Position numbers and translations under genes: made by a program. The notes beneath the pieces are model-generated. The model ran no database searches and was not told the DNA's origin. It was given only the letters and a program-made list of their open reading frames with translations. From positions 1 through 38,451 of the forward strand of contig NZ_JAABQC010000014.1 of NCBI RefSeq assembly GCF_011391645.1: DNA of 38,451 nt, given 5' to 3'. Shown piece after piece: positions 25,122-35,625 of the stretch (positions within the stretch are counted from its first letter, which is position 1; each line of letters opens with the position of its first letter). The DNA is from Rhodoferax sp. (GTDB lineage: Bacteria > Pseudomonadota > Gammaproteobacteria > Burkholderiales > Burkholderiaceae_C).

Positions 25122-25817
25122 ATGAACACATTCCCCGACGGTTTTCGCGCGCTGGTCATCGGCGCATCGGGCGGCATTGGCCGCGCCATGGTGCAAATCC
25201 TGCAAGCCAACCCGCATTGCGCCGAGGTGATCGGGCTGCACCGCCAGTCTGACCCGCGCGTGGACTTTGACGATGAGGCCAGCATTGGCGCGGCGGCCGC
25301 ACAATTGCGCGCCACAGGCAAATTTCACCTGATCATCAATGCCGTGGGCGTTCTGCACGCAGCGGACTTCATGCCAGAGAAAAAGCTTGGCGACCTGAAC
25401 TACGCCCAGTTGGAGGTCACCTTTCGCGTCAACACCTTTGGCCCTGGCCTGGTGTTGCGCCACTTCGCCCCGCTGCTGGATGCAAAACGCAGCGTGCTGG
25501 CGGTGATTTCGGCCAAGGTGGGCAGCATCGAAGACAACCGCCTGGGCGGCTGGTACAGCTACCGAGCCTCGAAAGCGGCACTCAATATGCTGCTCAAAAC
25601 TGCCGCCATTGAGGTCAGGCGCAGCAACCCGCAGGCGGTGCTGGTCAGTCTGCACCCCGGCACGGTCGACACCGGTTTGTCCAAACCCTTCAAGGGAGAA
25701 CAAATTGGCCGTCCAGCCCTGGAGGCTGCCAGCGACATGCTGATGGTGCTCAGCGCCCTGACCCCAGCCGATACTGGCACATTTGTGAGCTACGCCGGCG
25801 AGCGGCTCCCTTGGTGA
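25122..25817 (+). CDS. Short-chain dehydrogenase/reductase (C-factor-like)
   Basis: An NAD(P)-dependent oxidoreductase of 231 residues. The cofactor loop GASGGIG is at 14-20, NAVG at 73-76, catalytic Ser130 in VISAKVGS, and Tyr147 and Lys151 in YRASK. The segment NRLGGWYSYRASKAALNML resembles C-factor/CsgA-type SDRs. The substrate is unknown. It starts 69 bases after the iron-sulfur photolyase and is the last plus-strand gene of the photolyase run; SDRs of this type often sit in such clusters, which suggests a shared regulon. It ends 16 bases from the convergent lolA with no clear terminator. Confidence 0.85.
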   Translation: MNTFPDGFRALVIGASGGIGRAMVQILQANPHCAEVIGLHRQSDPRVDFDDEASIGAAAAQLRATGKFHLIINAVGVLHAADFMPEKKLGDLNYAQLEVTFRVNTFGPGLVLRHFAPLLDAKRSVLAVISAKVGSIEDNRLGGWYSYRASKAALNMLLKTAAIEVRRSNPQAVLVSLHPGTVDTGLSKPFKGEQIGRPALEAASDMLMVLSALTPADTGTFVSYAGERLPW

Positions 25818-25833
25818 GGGCCGTGAAAATGGC

Positions 25834-26493
25834 TTACTGCCTGATCACATCCGCACCCGTTGGAATCTGGAAATTGAAGCTGCTCACCGGCAAGGCGGGG
25901 TTGACCTTGAAGCCGGCAAAGGACAACACCGAGCGTTGGCCAAAGCTGTCCAGAATTTCCAGCACCGCCAGGGTGCTGGTGGCGTTGGCGGCGTCCCCCG
26001 CCGCCTTGAAGCCGACCCGAACCGACTGCAACTGACCGTCATTTGATTTGGGTTTGGCCATCACCCACTGCAAGCCGTCCTTGTCGGGCGCATCGGACAG
26101 CACAAAATCTTCCTGCAAGGCCCGAACGTCGGCCGCCGAGGCGATCAGCGCCGCAGGCGTGGTGCCCAGCACCGCCGCCTGCTTGCGGGCAGTCACCTGG
26201 TTCAGGTCCACGTCGTGCAACCACAGCGTCTGGCCGTCCGCCACGATGGTTTGCACGAAGGGCTTGGCGTAGTCGAAACGAAACCGGTTTGGCCGGGAAA
26301 ATTCAAACTTGCCGGTGGAGGTCTTGACCCGTGGCGCCTGTCCTTCCCGGGCCGGCGAGGTTACCACCTGGGTGAAATCAGCCTGGCCGGTTTTAACTGT
26401 TTTGACAAAAGTCTCCAGACTCTGCAGGCCACCAGCATTTGCTGAAATGGCGCAGGAGGCTGTTAAAAATAGCGTGATCAAACAACGTTTCAC
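25834..26493 (-). CDS. lolA: Outer-membrane lipoprotein carrier protein LolA
   Basis: Periplasmic chaperone that carries lipoproteins from LolCDE to LolB at the outer membrane. It has 219 residues with a signal peptide (1-20, cut after ISANA). LolA-typical sequence includes ADFTQVVTSP, STGKFEFSRPNRFRFDYAKPF, QTIVADGQTLWLHDVDLNQV and the Arg/aromatic-rich strands. I chose the GTG at 26493 because AAGGA lies about five bases upstream and the signal peptide starts there; the frame is open for 41 more codons upstream into ftsK's tail, which is not coding. It follows ftsK by 82 bases, the usual order. Confidence 0.9.
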   Translation of the reverse strand: MKRCLITLFLTASCAISANAGGLQSLETFVKTVKTGQADFTQVVTSPAREGQAPRVKTSTGKFEFSRPNRFRFDYAKPFVQTIVADGQTLWLHDVDLNQVTARKQAAVLGTTPAALIASAADVRALQEDFVLSDAPDKDGLQWVMAKPKSNDGQLQSVRVGFKAAGDAANATSTLAVLEILDSFGQRSVLSFAGFKVNPALPVSSFNFQIPTGADVIRQ

Positions 26494-26575
26494 AAGTGTC
26501 CTTTTTTCGGTGGCCAGGCCGGTTGCTACCGCCTGGATGGCAGCGCTTCGCCCGCGACGACGTGATGGCAGCAAG

Positions 26576-29939
<3,364 letters not shown>

Positions 29940-29948
29940 CCGCAGCCA

Positions 29949-29976
29949 GAGACACAGCGCAGGCTCCGGCTATAAT
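29949..29976 (+). promoter_or_regulatory. Probable sigma-70 promoter of rpmB-rpmG
   Basis: A perfect -10 TATAAT (29971-29976) has a GAGACA element (29949-29954, four of six to TTGACA) 16 bases upstream. It lies just after trxB and about 125 bases before the rpmB ATG. The resulting 5' leader contains small hairpins such as TCCC-GTGA-GGGA (about 29996-30007) and could be regulatory; I do not recognise it as a known leader family. Confidence 0.6.
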
Positions 29977-30100
29977 GCCGGGCTTTGCTGTTGGTCCCGT
30001 GAGGGATTCTGGCAACAAACGGGTTACCGCCACCCTATTCTTGGCGAGGTGAGGCATCTGGCGACAGTCAGTGCCGTTTAAAAGTATCGGAGTGACCTCA

Positions 30101-30334
30101 ATGGCACGCGTATGTGAAGTCACGGGCAAAGGCCCGATGGTTGGGAATAACGTTTCCCACGCCAACAACAAAACCAAGCGCCGGTTCCTGCCGAACCTGC
30201 AATACCGCCGTTTCTGGGTGGAGTCTGAAAACCGCTGGGTTCGCCTGCGGATCTCGAACGCCGGCCTGCGTTTGATCGACAAAAACGGCATCGACGCTGT
30301 GCTCGCAGACCTGCGCGCCCGCGGCCAGGCCTAA
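30101..30334 (+). CDS. rpmB: 50S ribosomal protein L28
   Basis: Seventy-seven residues, beginning [29 protein letters not shown], the classic L28 start (reported here only in part): [12 protein letters not shown], then [29 protein letters not shown] and C-terminal [12 protein letters not shown]. The ATG at 30101 gives the normal N-terminus, although the frame is open 10 codons further up. It is followed after 22 bases by rpmG, the usual operon. Length matches the family. Confidence 0.97.
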   Translation: MARVCEVTGKGPMVGNNVSHANNKTKRRFLPNLQYRRFWVESENRWVRLRISNAGLRLIDKNGIDAVLADLRARGQA

Positions 30335-30356
30335 ACCCATTTACTGAAAGAACATC

Positions 30357-30527
30357 ATGGCAAGCAAAGGCGGACGCGAAAAAATCAAGCTGGAATCGAC
30401 AGCCGGCACCGGTCACTTCTACACGACCGACAAGAACAAGAAGACCACTCCTGAAAAGCTGTTGATCAAGAAATTTGATCCCAAGGCTCGCAAGCACGTG
30501 GATTACAAGGAAATGAAGCTGAAGTAA
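30357..30527 (+). CDS. rpmG: 50S ribosomal protein L33
   Basis: A 56-residue ribosomal protein read directly from the sequence: it begins [20 protein letters not shown] and continues with [20 protein letters not shown] and [16 protein letters not shown], matching L33 of the non-zinc (C-minus) form, as it has no cysteine pairs. It starts 22 bases after rpmB and is followed by a very strong terminator. Confidence 0.97.
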   Translation: MASKGGREKIKLESTAGTGHFYTTDKNKKTTPEKLLIKKFDPKARKHVDYKEMKLK

Positions 30528-30539
30528 TTCAGGTTTCCA

Positions 30540-30578
30540 GACAACAAAAGGCCCGCTCGATGCGGGCCTTTTGTTGTC
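30540..30578 (+). terminator. Strong Rho-independent terminator of rpmB-rpmG
   Basis: A perfect 17-base stem (30540-30556 with 30562-30578) has a 5-base loop. The GC part GGCCCGC/GCGGGCC is flanked by AAAA and TTTT tracts, so it can also stop transcription from the minus strand gene ending at 30639. Confidence 0.9.
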
Positions 30579-30638
30579 TGTCGTGGCGGCCATCGGTCTG
30601 GGCTGACTTGTTTTCCAGCCGAAAGTAGTTGGAAGCAG

Positions 30639-30968
30639 TTATTTGTAGCGTTCACGCATGACGCGGGAGTTCATCAACAGCCCGGCCGTCAGTGTGAGCA
30701 AGGCAACCGCGCCCAGAATGATGGCGGCCGTGGTCCATGGCCGCCCGATCTGTTGCCTCATCTGGACCAACAGCAGGGCCGCGATCAACCAATTCACCGT
30801 GGCGCCGTAGGCTGCCAGTTGCAGCAGCACCAGGCTCCAGCGCTTTTTGTACAAAAACAGCAGCGGCGCTGCCAGGCTGAGCGCAACCATGGCATAACTG
30901 CCTGCCCTGAAAAAATGGGCGGCCGTGAGCACTGTGGCAACGATGAAAAGGGCAATCCGAAAAGCCAT
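30639..30968 (-). CDS. Conserved small inner-membrane protein, function unknown
   Basis: About 109 residues with three or four hydrophobic helices separated by short charged loops (YKKRWSLVLLQ and QMRQQIGRPW are the notable ones), ending in RVMRERYK. I do not recognise a named family. I chose the ATG at 30968 because AGGA lies eight bases upstream; ATGs at 30977 and 31001 and a start at 31046 are alternatives and would add a mostly polar N-terminal extension. It is convergent with rpmG across the terminator and divergent from the glycine-zipper gene. Confidence 0.6.
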   Translation of the reverse strand: MAFRIALFIVATVLTAAHFFRAGSYAMVALSLAAPLLFLYKKRWSLVLLQLAAYGATVNWLIAALLLVQMRQQIGRPWTTAAIILGAVALLTLTAGLLMNSRVMRERYK

Positions 30969-31160
30969 GAATGTCATCCTGAAATAGTCAACCAGCTTCA
31001 TTTTTGCATTGAATCGAAAGCCATCATGTCTGGCGATCGAACGCACTTGAAGTACTTTGATTGTTGGCGCAGCAGAAGCTCAAACAATTTCGATTCTGTT
31101 CAGCCTGGGTTCATGCCGGCGCGGGCAAACTGCATGCCATATCAACCCAAGGAACCTCCC

Positions 31161-31721
31161 ATGAAAAGTCTCGTCATCGCCAGTGTGTTTGCCACCACCT
31201 TGCTCGGCGCTCATGCCGCAACCTTCAACGACAACGCGCGGGTGCGCAGCGCCGAACCGCAGTATGAAAACATCAGCGTGCCGCGCAACGAATGCAGCAG
31301 CCACTGGATCAACGAACCGGTTGGCCGGGTCAGCGCCCAGCCGCAAAATGGTCTTGACCGCCAATACGGCGGCGCCATTGTGGGCGGCCTGGCCGGTGGC
31401 GTTCTGGGTCACCAGGTCGGCAACGGGAGGGGAAAAGATGCTGCCACCGTGCTGGGCGTGGTGCTGGGCGCCATGGCCGGTGATCGACTTCAAAACAGTG
31501 CTGCGCAGACACAATATGACAACCGCCAATATGACAACGGGCGCTATGAGACGGCACAACGCGAAGTCCAGCGTTGCCGCACCGTGTATGACGCGCAAAC
31601 GCGCATCACCGGCTACAACGTGGCCTACGAGTACCGTGGCCAGCAGTACACCACGTTCATGCAGAACAACCCGGGCAACAGTCTGCCGGTGCGTGTCAGC
31701 GTTGAACCGATTCAGCCCTGA
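31161..31721 (+). CDS. Exported glycine-zipper protein
   Basis: A 186-residue envelope protein with a signal peptide (1-19, LLGAHA cut region) and a glycine zipper between about residues 72 and 110: GGAIVGGLAGGVLGHQVG and then VLGVVLGAMAGD. Such two-helix Gly-zippers (Rick_17kDa/SlyB-like) insert in membranes. The C-terminal part is Tyr/Gln-rich with the tandem NRQYDNGRYE and two cysteines overall (around residues 44 and 139) that could form a disulfide. AAGGA lies eight bases before the ATG at 31161; longer open frame upstream is not used. It may belong to the envelope-stress set with the downstream genes. Confidence 0.82.
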   Translation: MKSLVIASVFATTLLGAHAATFNDNARVRSAEPQYENISVPRNECSSHWINEPVGRVSAQPQNGLDRQYGGAIVGGLAGGVLGHQVGNGRGKDAATVLGVVLGAMAGDRLQNSAAQTQYDNRQYDNGRYETAQREVQRCRTVYDAQTRITGYNVAYEYRGQQYTTFMQNNPGNSLPVRVSVEPIQP

Positions 31722-31782
31722 GCAACCAGGCATCGGCGGTAGTACCATTGCCTGATTCAAACGCCCAAGATGCCAACACGCC

Positions 31783-32019
31783 ATGAAGTTACTGACCCAC
31801 GTGATCACTGCCCTGATGCTGGCGCTGTCACTGCCGGCCTGGGCCGATGTGAGCCGCGATGCCGCCGCTGGCATGGCGCAAAAAGCCACGGGCGGGCGCG
31901 TGCTGGCGGTGGAACAGACCGAGCGCGAAGGCCGCCCGGTCTGGCGCGTCAAGGTGCTCACGCCGCAGGGTGAAGTGATCGTGATGCTGATTGACGCTGC
32001 CAGCGGGCGCAGGCTTTAG
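31783..32019 (+). CDS. Exported PepSY-domain protein
   Basis: Seventy-eight residues: a signal peptide (1-22, SLPAWA) and one PepSY domain. The domain shows AVEQTEREGRPVWRVKVLT and GEVIVMLIDAASGRRL, the typical strand pattern ending in D-x-x-x-G. PepSY proteins are often encoded with PhoPQ-like two-component systems, and here it is 23 bases before the response regulator, so it is probably co-transcribed and may modulate the sensor kinase or be one of its targets. Confidence 0.85.
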   Translation: MKLLTHVITALMLALSLPAWADVSRDAAAGMAQKATGGRVLAVEQTEREGRPVWRVKVLTPQGEVIVMLIDAASGRRL

Positions 32020-32042
32020 CAAGGTCCGGGAGCAAGAGCTGT

Positions 32043-32714
32043 ATGCGCGTGCTGTTGATTGAGGACGATGCGGTATTGCGACTGGGCCTGAAGCGCCAGC
32101 TCGAAGCCGAGGGTTACCGTGTTGACATGGCCACTGACGGTGAGGACGGTCTGTTTCAGGCCCGTGAGTACCCGCTGGATCTGGCCATTGTCGACCTGGG
32201 GCTGCCCAAGCTGAATGGACTCACGGTGGTGCAAACCCTGCGCGCCGAGGGCCGAACCCTGCCGATTTTGATCTTGACTGCGCGCGGCAGTTGGCAAGAC
32301 AAAGTGCTGGGGCTTGAGGCTGGCGCTGACGACTATCTGGTCAAACCCTTTGAGTACCCCGAGCTGGCGGCCCGCATCAAGGCGTTGCTGCGACGCGCCC
32401 ATCAGGCGGCATCGGAAGTGCTCACGCTGGGCACCCTGAGCATCGACTTTTCGGCCCAGGCTGTCCGCCTGAGTGGCGCGCCACTTGAACTGACCACGTT
32501 TGAGTACCGTATGCTCGAGTTTTTGGTGCGCGAGCGCGTCAGGGTCGTGAGCAAGCGGGAACTGTCCGACTACCTGTATCCGCACGATGAAGACCGCGAC
32601 AGCAATGTGCTGGAGGTTTTGATGGGGCGGCTGCGACGCAAGCTCGACCCCGATGGCGTGCTGGCGCCGATTGAGACGCTGCGCGGACGCGGCTACCGCT
32701 TCGTGTTGCAGTGA
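32043..32714 (+). CDS. OmpR-family response regulator (PhoP-like)
   Basis: A 223-residue transcription factor with an N-terminal receiver and a C-terminal winged helix. Acidic pocket Glu7-Asp8-Asp9, phosphoacceptor Asp51 (VDLGLPKLNG), Thr79 and Lys101 (LVKPFEYPEL) are all in place. The winged helix (about 125-222) contains LTTFEYRMLEFLV, the recognition region SNVLEVLMGRLRRKLDP and the wing LRGRGYRFVL. It overlaps the kinase start (GTGA at 32711-32714). Similarity of both proteins to PhoP/PhoQ is clear in style, but QseB/ColR-like assignments cannot be excluded from sequence alone. Confidence 0.92.
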   Translation: MRVLLIEDDAVLRLGLKRQLEAEGYRVDMATDGEDGLFQAREYPLDLAIVDLGLPKLNGLTVVQTLRAEGRTLPILILTARGSWQDKVLGLEAGADDYLVKPFEYPELAARIKALLRRAHQAASEVLTLGTLSIDFSAQAVRLSGAPLELTTFEYRMLEFLVRERVRVVSKRELSDYLYPHDEDRDSNVLEVLMGRLRRKLDPDGVLAPIETLRGRGYRFVLQ

Positions 32715-34072
32715 AGACGCCGCTGTCCATCCGTGCCCGCCTGATCTGGGGTGCCCTTGCCGTGTTGCTGGTCTTTTTGGCCGGCGCCGGCTGGGCAGTT
32801 CAGCAAGCTTATCTGGACAGCCTGCGCACCCAGCGTTTTGCCCGCTTGCAAACCACCATTTACCTGCTGATGGCCGGGGCCGAACTGAATGCCCAAGGCG
32901 CGCTGGTGATGCCGGCCGCGCTGGCCGAGCCGCGGCTATCCCTGCCGGGTTCCGGGTTGTACGCCAGCATTGTCATTCCCGATCAAGGAGAAAAGTGGCA
33001 ATCGCCTTCGTCGCTCGGACGCGCCCTCCCTTTCCAGAGCAACCAGGCACCCGGTCTGTGGCACTTTGACACCGTCAGTCTGCCCCGGGACCCAAGCGTC
33101 AATTCAACTCTTGCAGGTCAGACTTTTCTGTCAGCCAGCTACGCCGTCAAATGGTCTGTGAACGACCAGCCGTTGCCGCTGGTCTTTTCTGTGTTGGAAG
33201 ACAAGGCCGAATTTGACAAGGAGTTGCAGACCTTTCAGTACACACTGTGGATCTGGCTGGGCGGCACCGGGTTGTTGTTGTTGCTCACGCAGACCCTGTT
33301 GCTGCGTTGGGGCCTGACGCCTTTGGCGCGCGTGGCACGGGAAATCCGGCATATTGAACAAGGCGAACAGGTCAGGGTCGAGGGCAGTTACCCGCGCGAG
33401 CTTGCCGGGCTCACCCAAAACCTCAACCTGCTGATGGACCAGGAACGGGGCCGGCAAACACGCTACAAAGATGCGCTCGATGACCTGGCCCACAGCCTCA
33501 AAACGCCGCTGGCGGCACTGCGTGCCTCGCTCGATTTACCTGACGAGTTGCCTGGCATGGTGGCGCAACAGGTGGCCCGGATGGACGATATCGTGGTGCA
33601 TCAGTTGGGCCGGGCCGGTGCCGGCGGTGCCGCCCGGTTTGCACCTCAACTGGCGCTGGCACCCATCCTGAGCCGGATACGTGACACGCTGGCCAAGGTG
33701 TATGTCGACAAAAACCTGTCGTTTGCGCTGGACTGCCCGCCCGAGCTGAGCTGGCGCATGGATGAGGGCGATGCCTTCGAGGTGCTGGGCAACGTGCTCG
33801 ACAACGCGGCCAAGTGGGCCCGGCACAGGGTGTTGGCGAGGGTCTGGATTGACGGCAAGCGCCTGTGCATTCGTGTCTGTGACGATGGCCCGGGCTTTGC
33901 CGACCCACAGGCGTTGCTGGCGCGCCGCGTGCGACTGGACGAGCAAATGCCCGGCCACGGCATCGGCCTGGCGGTGGTCAGTGACCTGGTGGCCAGCCAT
34001 CAAGGCGAGTTCAACATATCGCGCGCTGATTTGGGCGGCGCACAAATTGACATTGTTTTGCACGCGGCCTGA
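32711..34072 (+). CDS. Sensor histidine kinase (PhoQ-like)
   Basis: A 453-residue membrane sensor. Transmembrane helix one is at about 11-33, a periplasmic domain of about 140 residues follows (35-175), and helix two is at about 178-198. HAMP comes next, then the dimerisation helix with phosphoacceptor His261 in DDLAHSLKTPLAALRAS, which is the PhoQ-type H-box. The ATPase domain has an N-box (NVLDNAAKWA, 361-370), DDGPGF (391-396) and GHGIGLAVVSDLV. The GTG at 32711 overlaps the regulator's stop. The periplasmic part has no acidic patch like the E. coli PhoQ metal-sensing loop, so the signal may differ. Confidence 0.9.
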   Translation: MKTPLSIRARLIWGALAVLLVFLAGAGWAVQQAYLDSLRTQRFARLQTTIYLLMAGAELNAQGALVMPAALAEPRLSLPGSGLYASIVIPDQGEKWQSPSSLGRALPFQSNQAPGLWHFDTVSLPRDPSVNSTLAGQTFLSASYAVKWSVNDQPLPLVFSVLEDKAEFDKELQTFQYTLWIWLGGTGLLLLLTQTLLLRWGLTPLARVAREIRHIEQGEQVRVEGSYPRELAGLTQNLNLLMDQERGRQTRYKDALDDLAHSLKTPLAALRASLDLPDELPGMVAQQVARMDDIVVHQLGRAGAGGAARFAPQLALAPILSRIRDTLAKVYVDKNLSFALDCPPELSWRMDEGDAFEVLGNVLDNAAKWARHRVLARVWIDGKRLCIRVCDDGPGFADPQALLARRVRLDEQMPGHGIGLAVVSDLVASHQGEFNISRADLGGAQIDIVLHAA

Positions 34073-34087
34073 CACGACCACTGACAA

Positions 34088-34120
34088 GCCAAGCCGCCTG
34101 CTTGGCGGCCCGTTATTTTT
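34088..34120. terminator. Possible terminator between the kinase and the small membrane protein
   Basis: GCCAAGC (34088-34094) pairs with GCTTGGC (34100-34106), loop 5 bases, followed by GCCCGTTATTTTT. The stem is only 7 bases and the T-run is 14 bases away and overlaps the 3' end of the minus-strand gene, so efficiency is doubtful. It serves the plus strand if real. Confidence 0.35.
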
Positions 34121-34358
34121 CGTCGCTTGCCGGGCGCTGCTGTTGCATCGCCGCTTCAATCGACTGCTTGACCTGCTGACCAATTTGCTCGCTTTGCTGC
34201 TTTGGGGTCGCGCCCGGTGTGGTTTTTGGCACGAGCACCTGCGCCTCGTTCTGCGGCTGGATGCTGATATTGGAGACATCACTGAGTTGCTTCTTGGCCA
34301 AAAAGCCCACCAGTGCCACAACCACAAGCAGACCCAGAATGCTGAAAATTGCTCTCAT
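34113..34358 (-). CDS. Small single-pass membrane protein, function unknown
   Basis: Eighty-one residues: MRAIFSILGLLVVVALVGFLAKKQL gives one N-terminal membrane helix (about 4-20; only a part of it is distinctive), then a polar, Gln-rich region with VLVPKTTPGATPKQQSEQ and a helical tail EQIGQQVKQSIEAAMQQQ. It looks like an anchored small envelope protein. I chose the ATG at 34358 because GAGG is nine bases upstream and the helix starts there; the frame extends ten codons further. No named family is recognised. It is convergent with the PhoQ-like kinase. Confidence 0.65.
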   Translation of the reverse strand: MRAIFSILGLLVVVALVGFLAKKQLSDVSNISIQPQNEAQVLVPKTTPGATPKQQSEQIGQQVKQSIEAAMQQQRPASDEK

Positions 34359-34456
34359 AAAGTTTGCCTCAAAAAAATGATCCATCAAGCCCGCGCGGTG
34401 ATGATGAAATGACGATCACTGGCAACCGGCGCCAACCAGATTGCCTTGCCATAAGT

Positions 34457-35260
34457 CTAGTTCAATGGGCAGGCCGCCAAGGCGCTCTGCGCTTTGGACG
34501 GTCGAAACACGCTGGCATCCCGATAGAACATCGGGTCTTCATTGGCCGACCACCAACCGGGCACACCCAACACCGGCAAATGGGCGAACGGCTTGGCGGC
34601 CAATCGGTCGGCAGTGAGATCACGCGCCAACCAGGCGTCCATGCTTGCCATTGAATCCTCTGCTGCCAAGACGCGGTAGACGTGGGCGGTGATCGATTTT
34701 CTGGGTGACACCAGTTTTTCCATCAAGGCATGGCCAAACAGCACCAGATCGGCCTGGCGCCACAGCGGGCGCAAATCAACAAACAGGCGCTGCCAGTCCT
34801 TGGCCACCAGGGCGTCCCATAAGGCGTCGGGGGCTTGCAACAGGGCCGCATTTTCGTCAAACAGCGTCAAGGCATCTCGTGCCGGCCCGCGCACGGGCTG
34901 GATGCCGCTGCGCTCAATCTGTGCCGCCTGCAAGACGTTCAAGCGCTTCTTGGTCAGGGGAAAGCCCTGCCACACCAGACCGTTGAAAAAGTCGTGCAAA
35001 CCATCCCGGGTGGGCACGCGCTTGGTGTCAAAAATGTACTGCTCATATGCCGAGCCAGGCGGCAGTTCGCTTTGCGGCACAAAACACACCGGCGCCAGGG
35101 CAGCCTGGTTGAGTGCGGCGGGCTGCGCCACTCCGGCAAGCACGCTCTGCGCCACGCACTCGCCCCGGTCGCGCCACGGTGCCAGCCAGGGCGCAGACCA
35201 GTCGATGGCCGCCAGACCTGGCGCTACGGTGCATTTCGGATTCATCAACATGCTGGCCAT
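34457..35260 (-). CDS. DUF3025 family protein
   Basis: A 267-residue protein matching DUF3025: AYEQYIFDTKRVPTRDGLHD, FNGLVWQGFPLTKKRLN, DALTLFDENAALL, LFGHALMEKLVSPRKSITAH and LPVLGVPGWW with NEDPMFYRD near the C-terminus. Family function is unknown. It is cytosolic, with no signal peptide or membrane helix. The start is uncertain: ATGs at 35260, 35251 and 35245 have no good ribosome sites. The stop codon of a short upstream reading frame directly abuts the 35260 ATG. Confidence 0.85.
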   Translation of the reverse strand: MASMLMNPKCTVAPGLAAIDWSAPWLAPWRDRGECVAQSVLAGVAQPAALNQAALAPVCFVPQSELPPGSAYEQYIFDTKRVPTRDGLHDFFNGLVWQGFPLTKKRLNVLQAAQIERSGIQPVRGPARDALTLFDENAALLQAPDALWDALVAKDWQRLFVDLRPLWRQADLVLFGHALMEKLVSPRKSITAHVYRVLAAEDSMASMDAWLARDLTADRLAAKPFAHLPVLGVPGWWSANEDPMFYRDASVFRPSKAQSALAACPLN

Positions 35261-35506
35261 TCAAGTGAGCGAAACAAAGGCAGGGTTGCGATCTTTGCGC
35301 TGTTGCACCTGATGAAACAGATGGTTTGCCAATGCAAAAAGTGCCTCCAAGTGTATGTCCTCAGCCGCCTGTTCATGCGCCATGGCAGCAAGTCGAACGA
35401 TGGAACGCCGCCTGCAAGCAGCAAAAAACGGCACGGAACTTTTCACAATCTGGATGGGCGGCACCCGGCTGGCTTGGGGCTCGATGCAGGCAAAAGAGGT
35501 GATCAC
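35261..35506 (-). CDS. Doubtful short ORF directly upstream of the DUF3025 gene
   Basis: An 81-codon frame (GTG at 35506) ends TGA at 35261, immediately adjacent to the DUF3025 ATG (TGAATG). The protein has an Arg/Ala-rich first half and MAHEQAAEDIHLEALFALANH in the second. No ribosome site precedes the GTG and I recognise no family. The adjacency could mean translational coupling or a leader reading frame, or chance. The 365-base stretch 35261-35625 otherwise holds only the aspA upstream region. Confidence 0.2.
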   Translation of the reverse strand: MITSFACIEPQASRVPPIQIVKSSVPFFAACRRRSIVRLAAMAHEQAAEDIHLEALFALANHLFHQVQQRKDRNPAFVSLT

Positions 35507-35509
35507 TAT

Positions 35510-35535
35510 TAATGCATTTTGTGCATAAGGTCATC
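35510..35535. promoter_or_regulatory. Palindrome upstream of aspA, possible operator
   Basis: TAATGCA (35510-35516) and TGCATAA (35522-35528) form a 7-base inverted repeat with one mismatch and a 5-base spacer, about 100 bases before the aspA ATG. Overlapping it, 35520-35535 reads TGTGC-N6-TCATC, a loose match to the CRP consensus TGTGA-N6-TCACA. Regulation of aspA by CRP/FNR-type proteins is known in enterics; a link here is only suggestive. Confidence 0.3.
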
Positions 35536-35625
35536 ATTTACCCCCTTGGTGAGCGTTTTATCCTAGGGTATCTACCTAGAATTTTCCCCATAAACCAGAT
35601 CATTCAACCCACTTTGGAGCATCAG

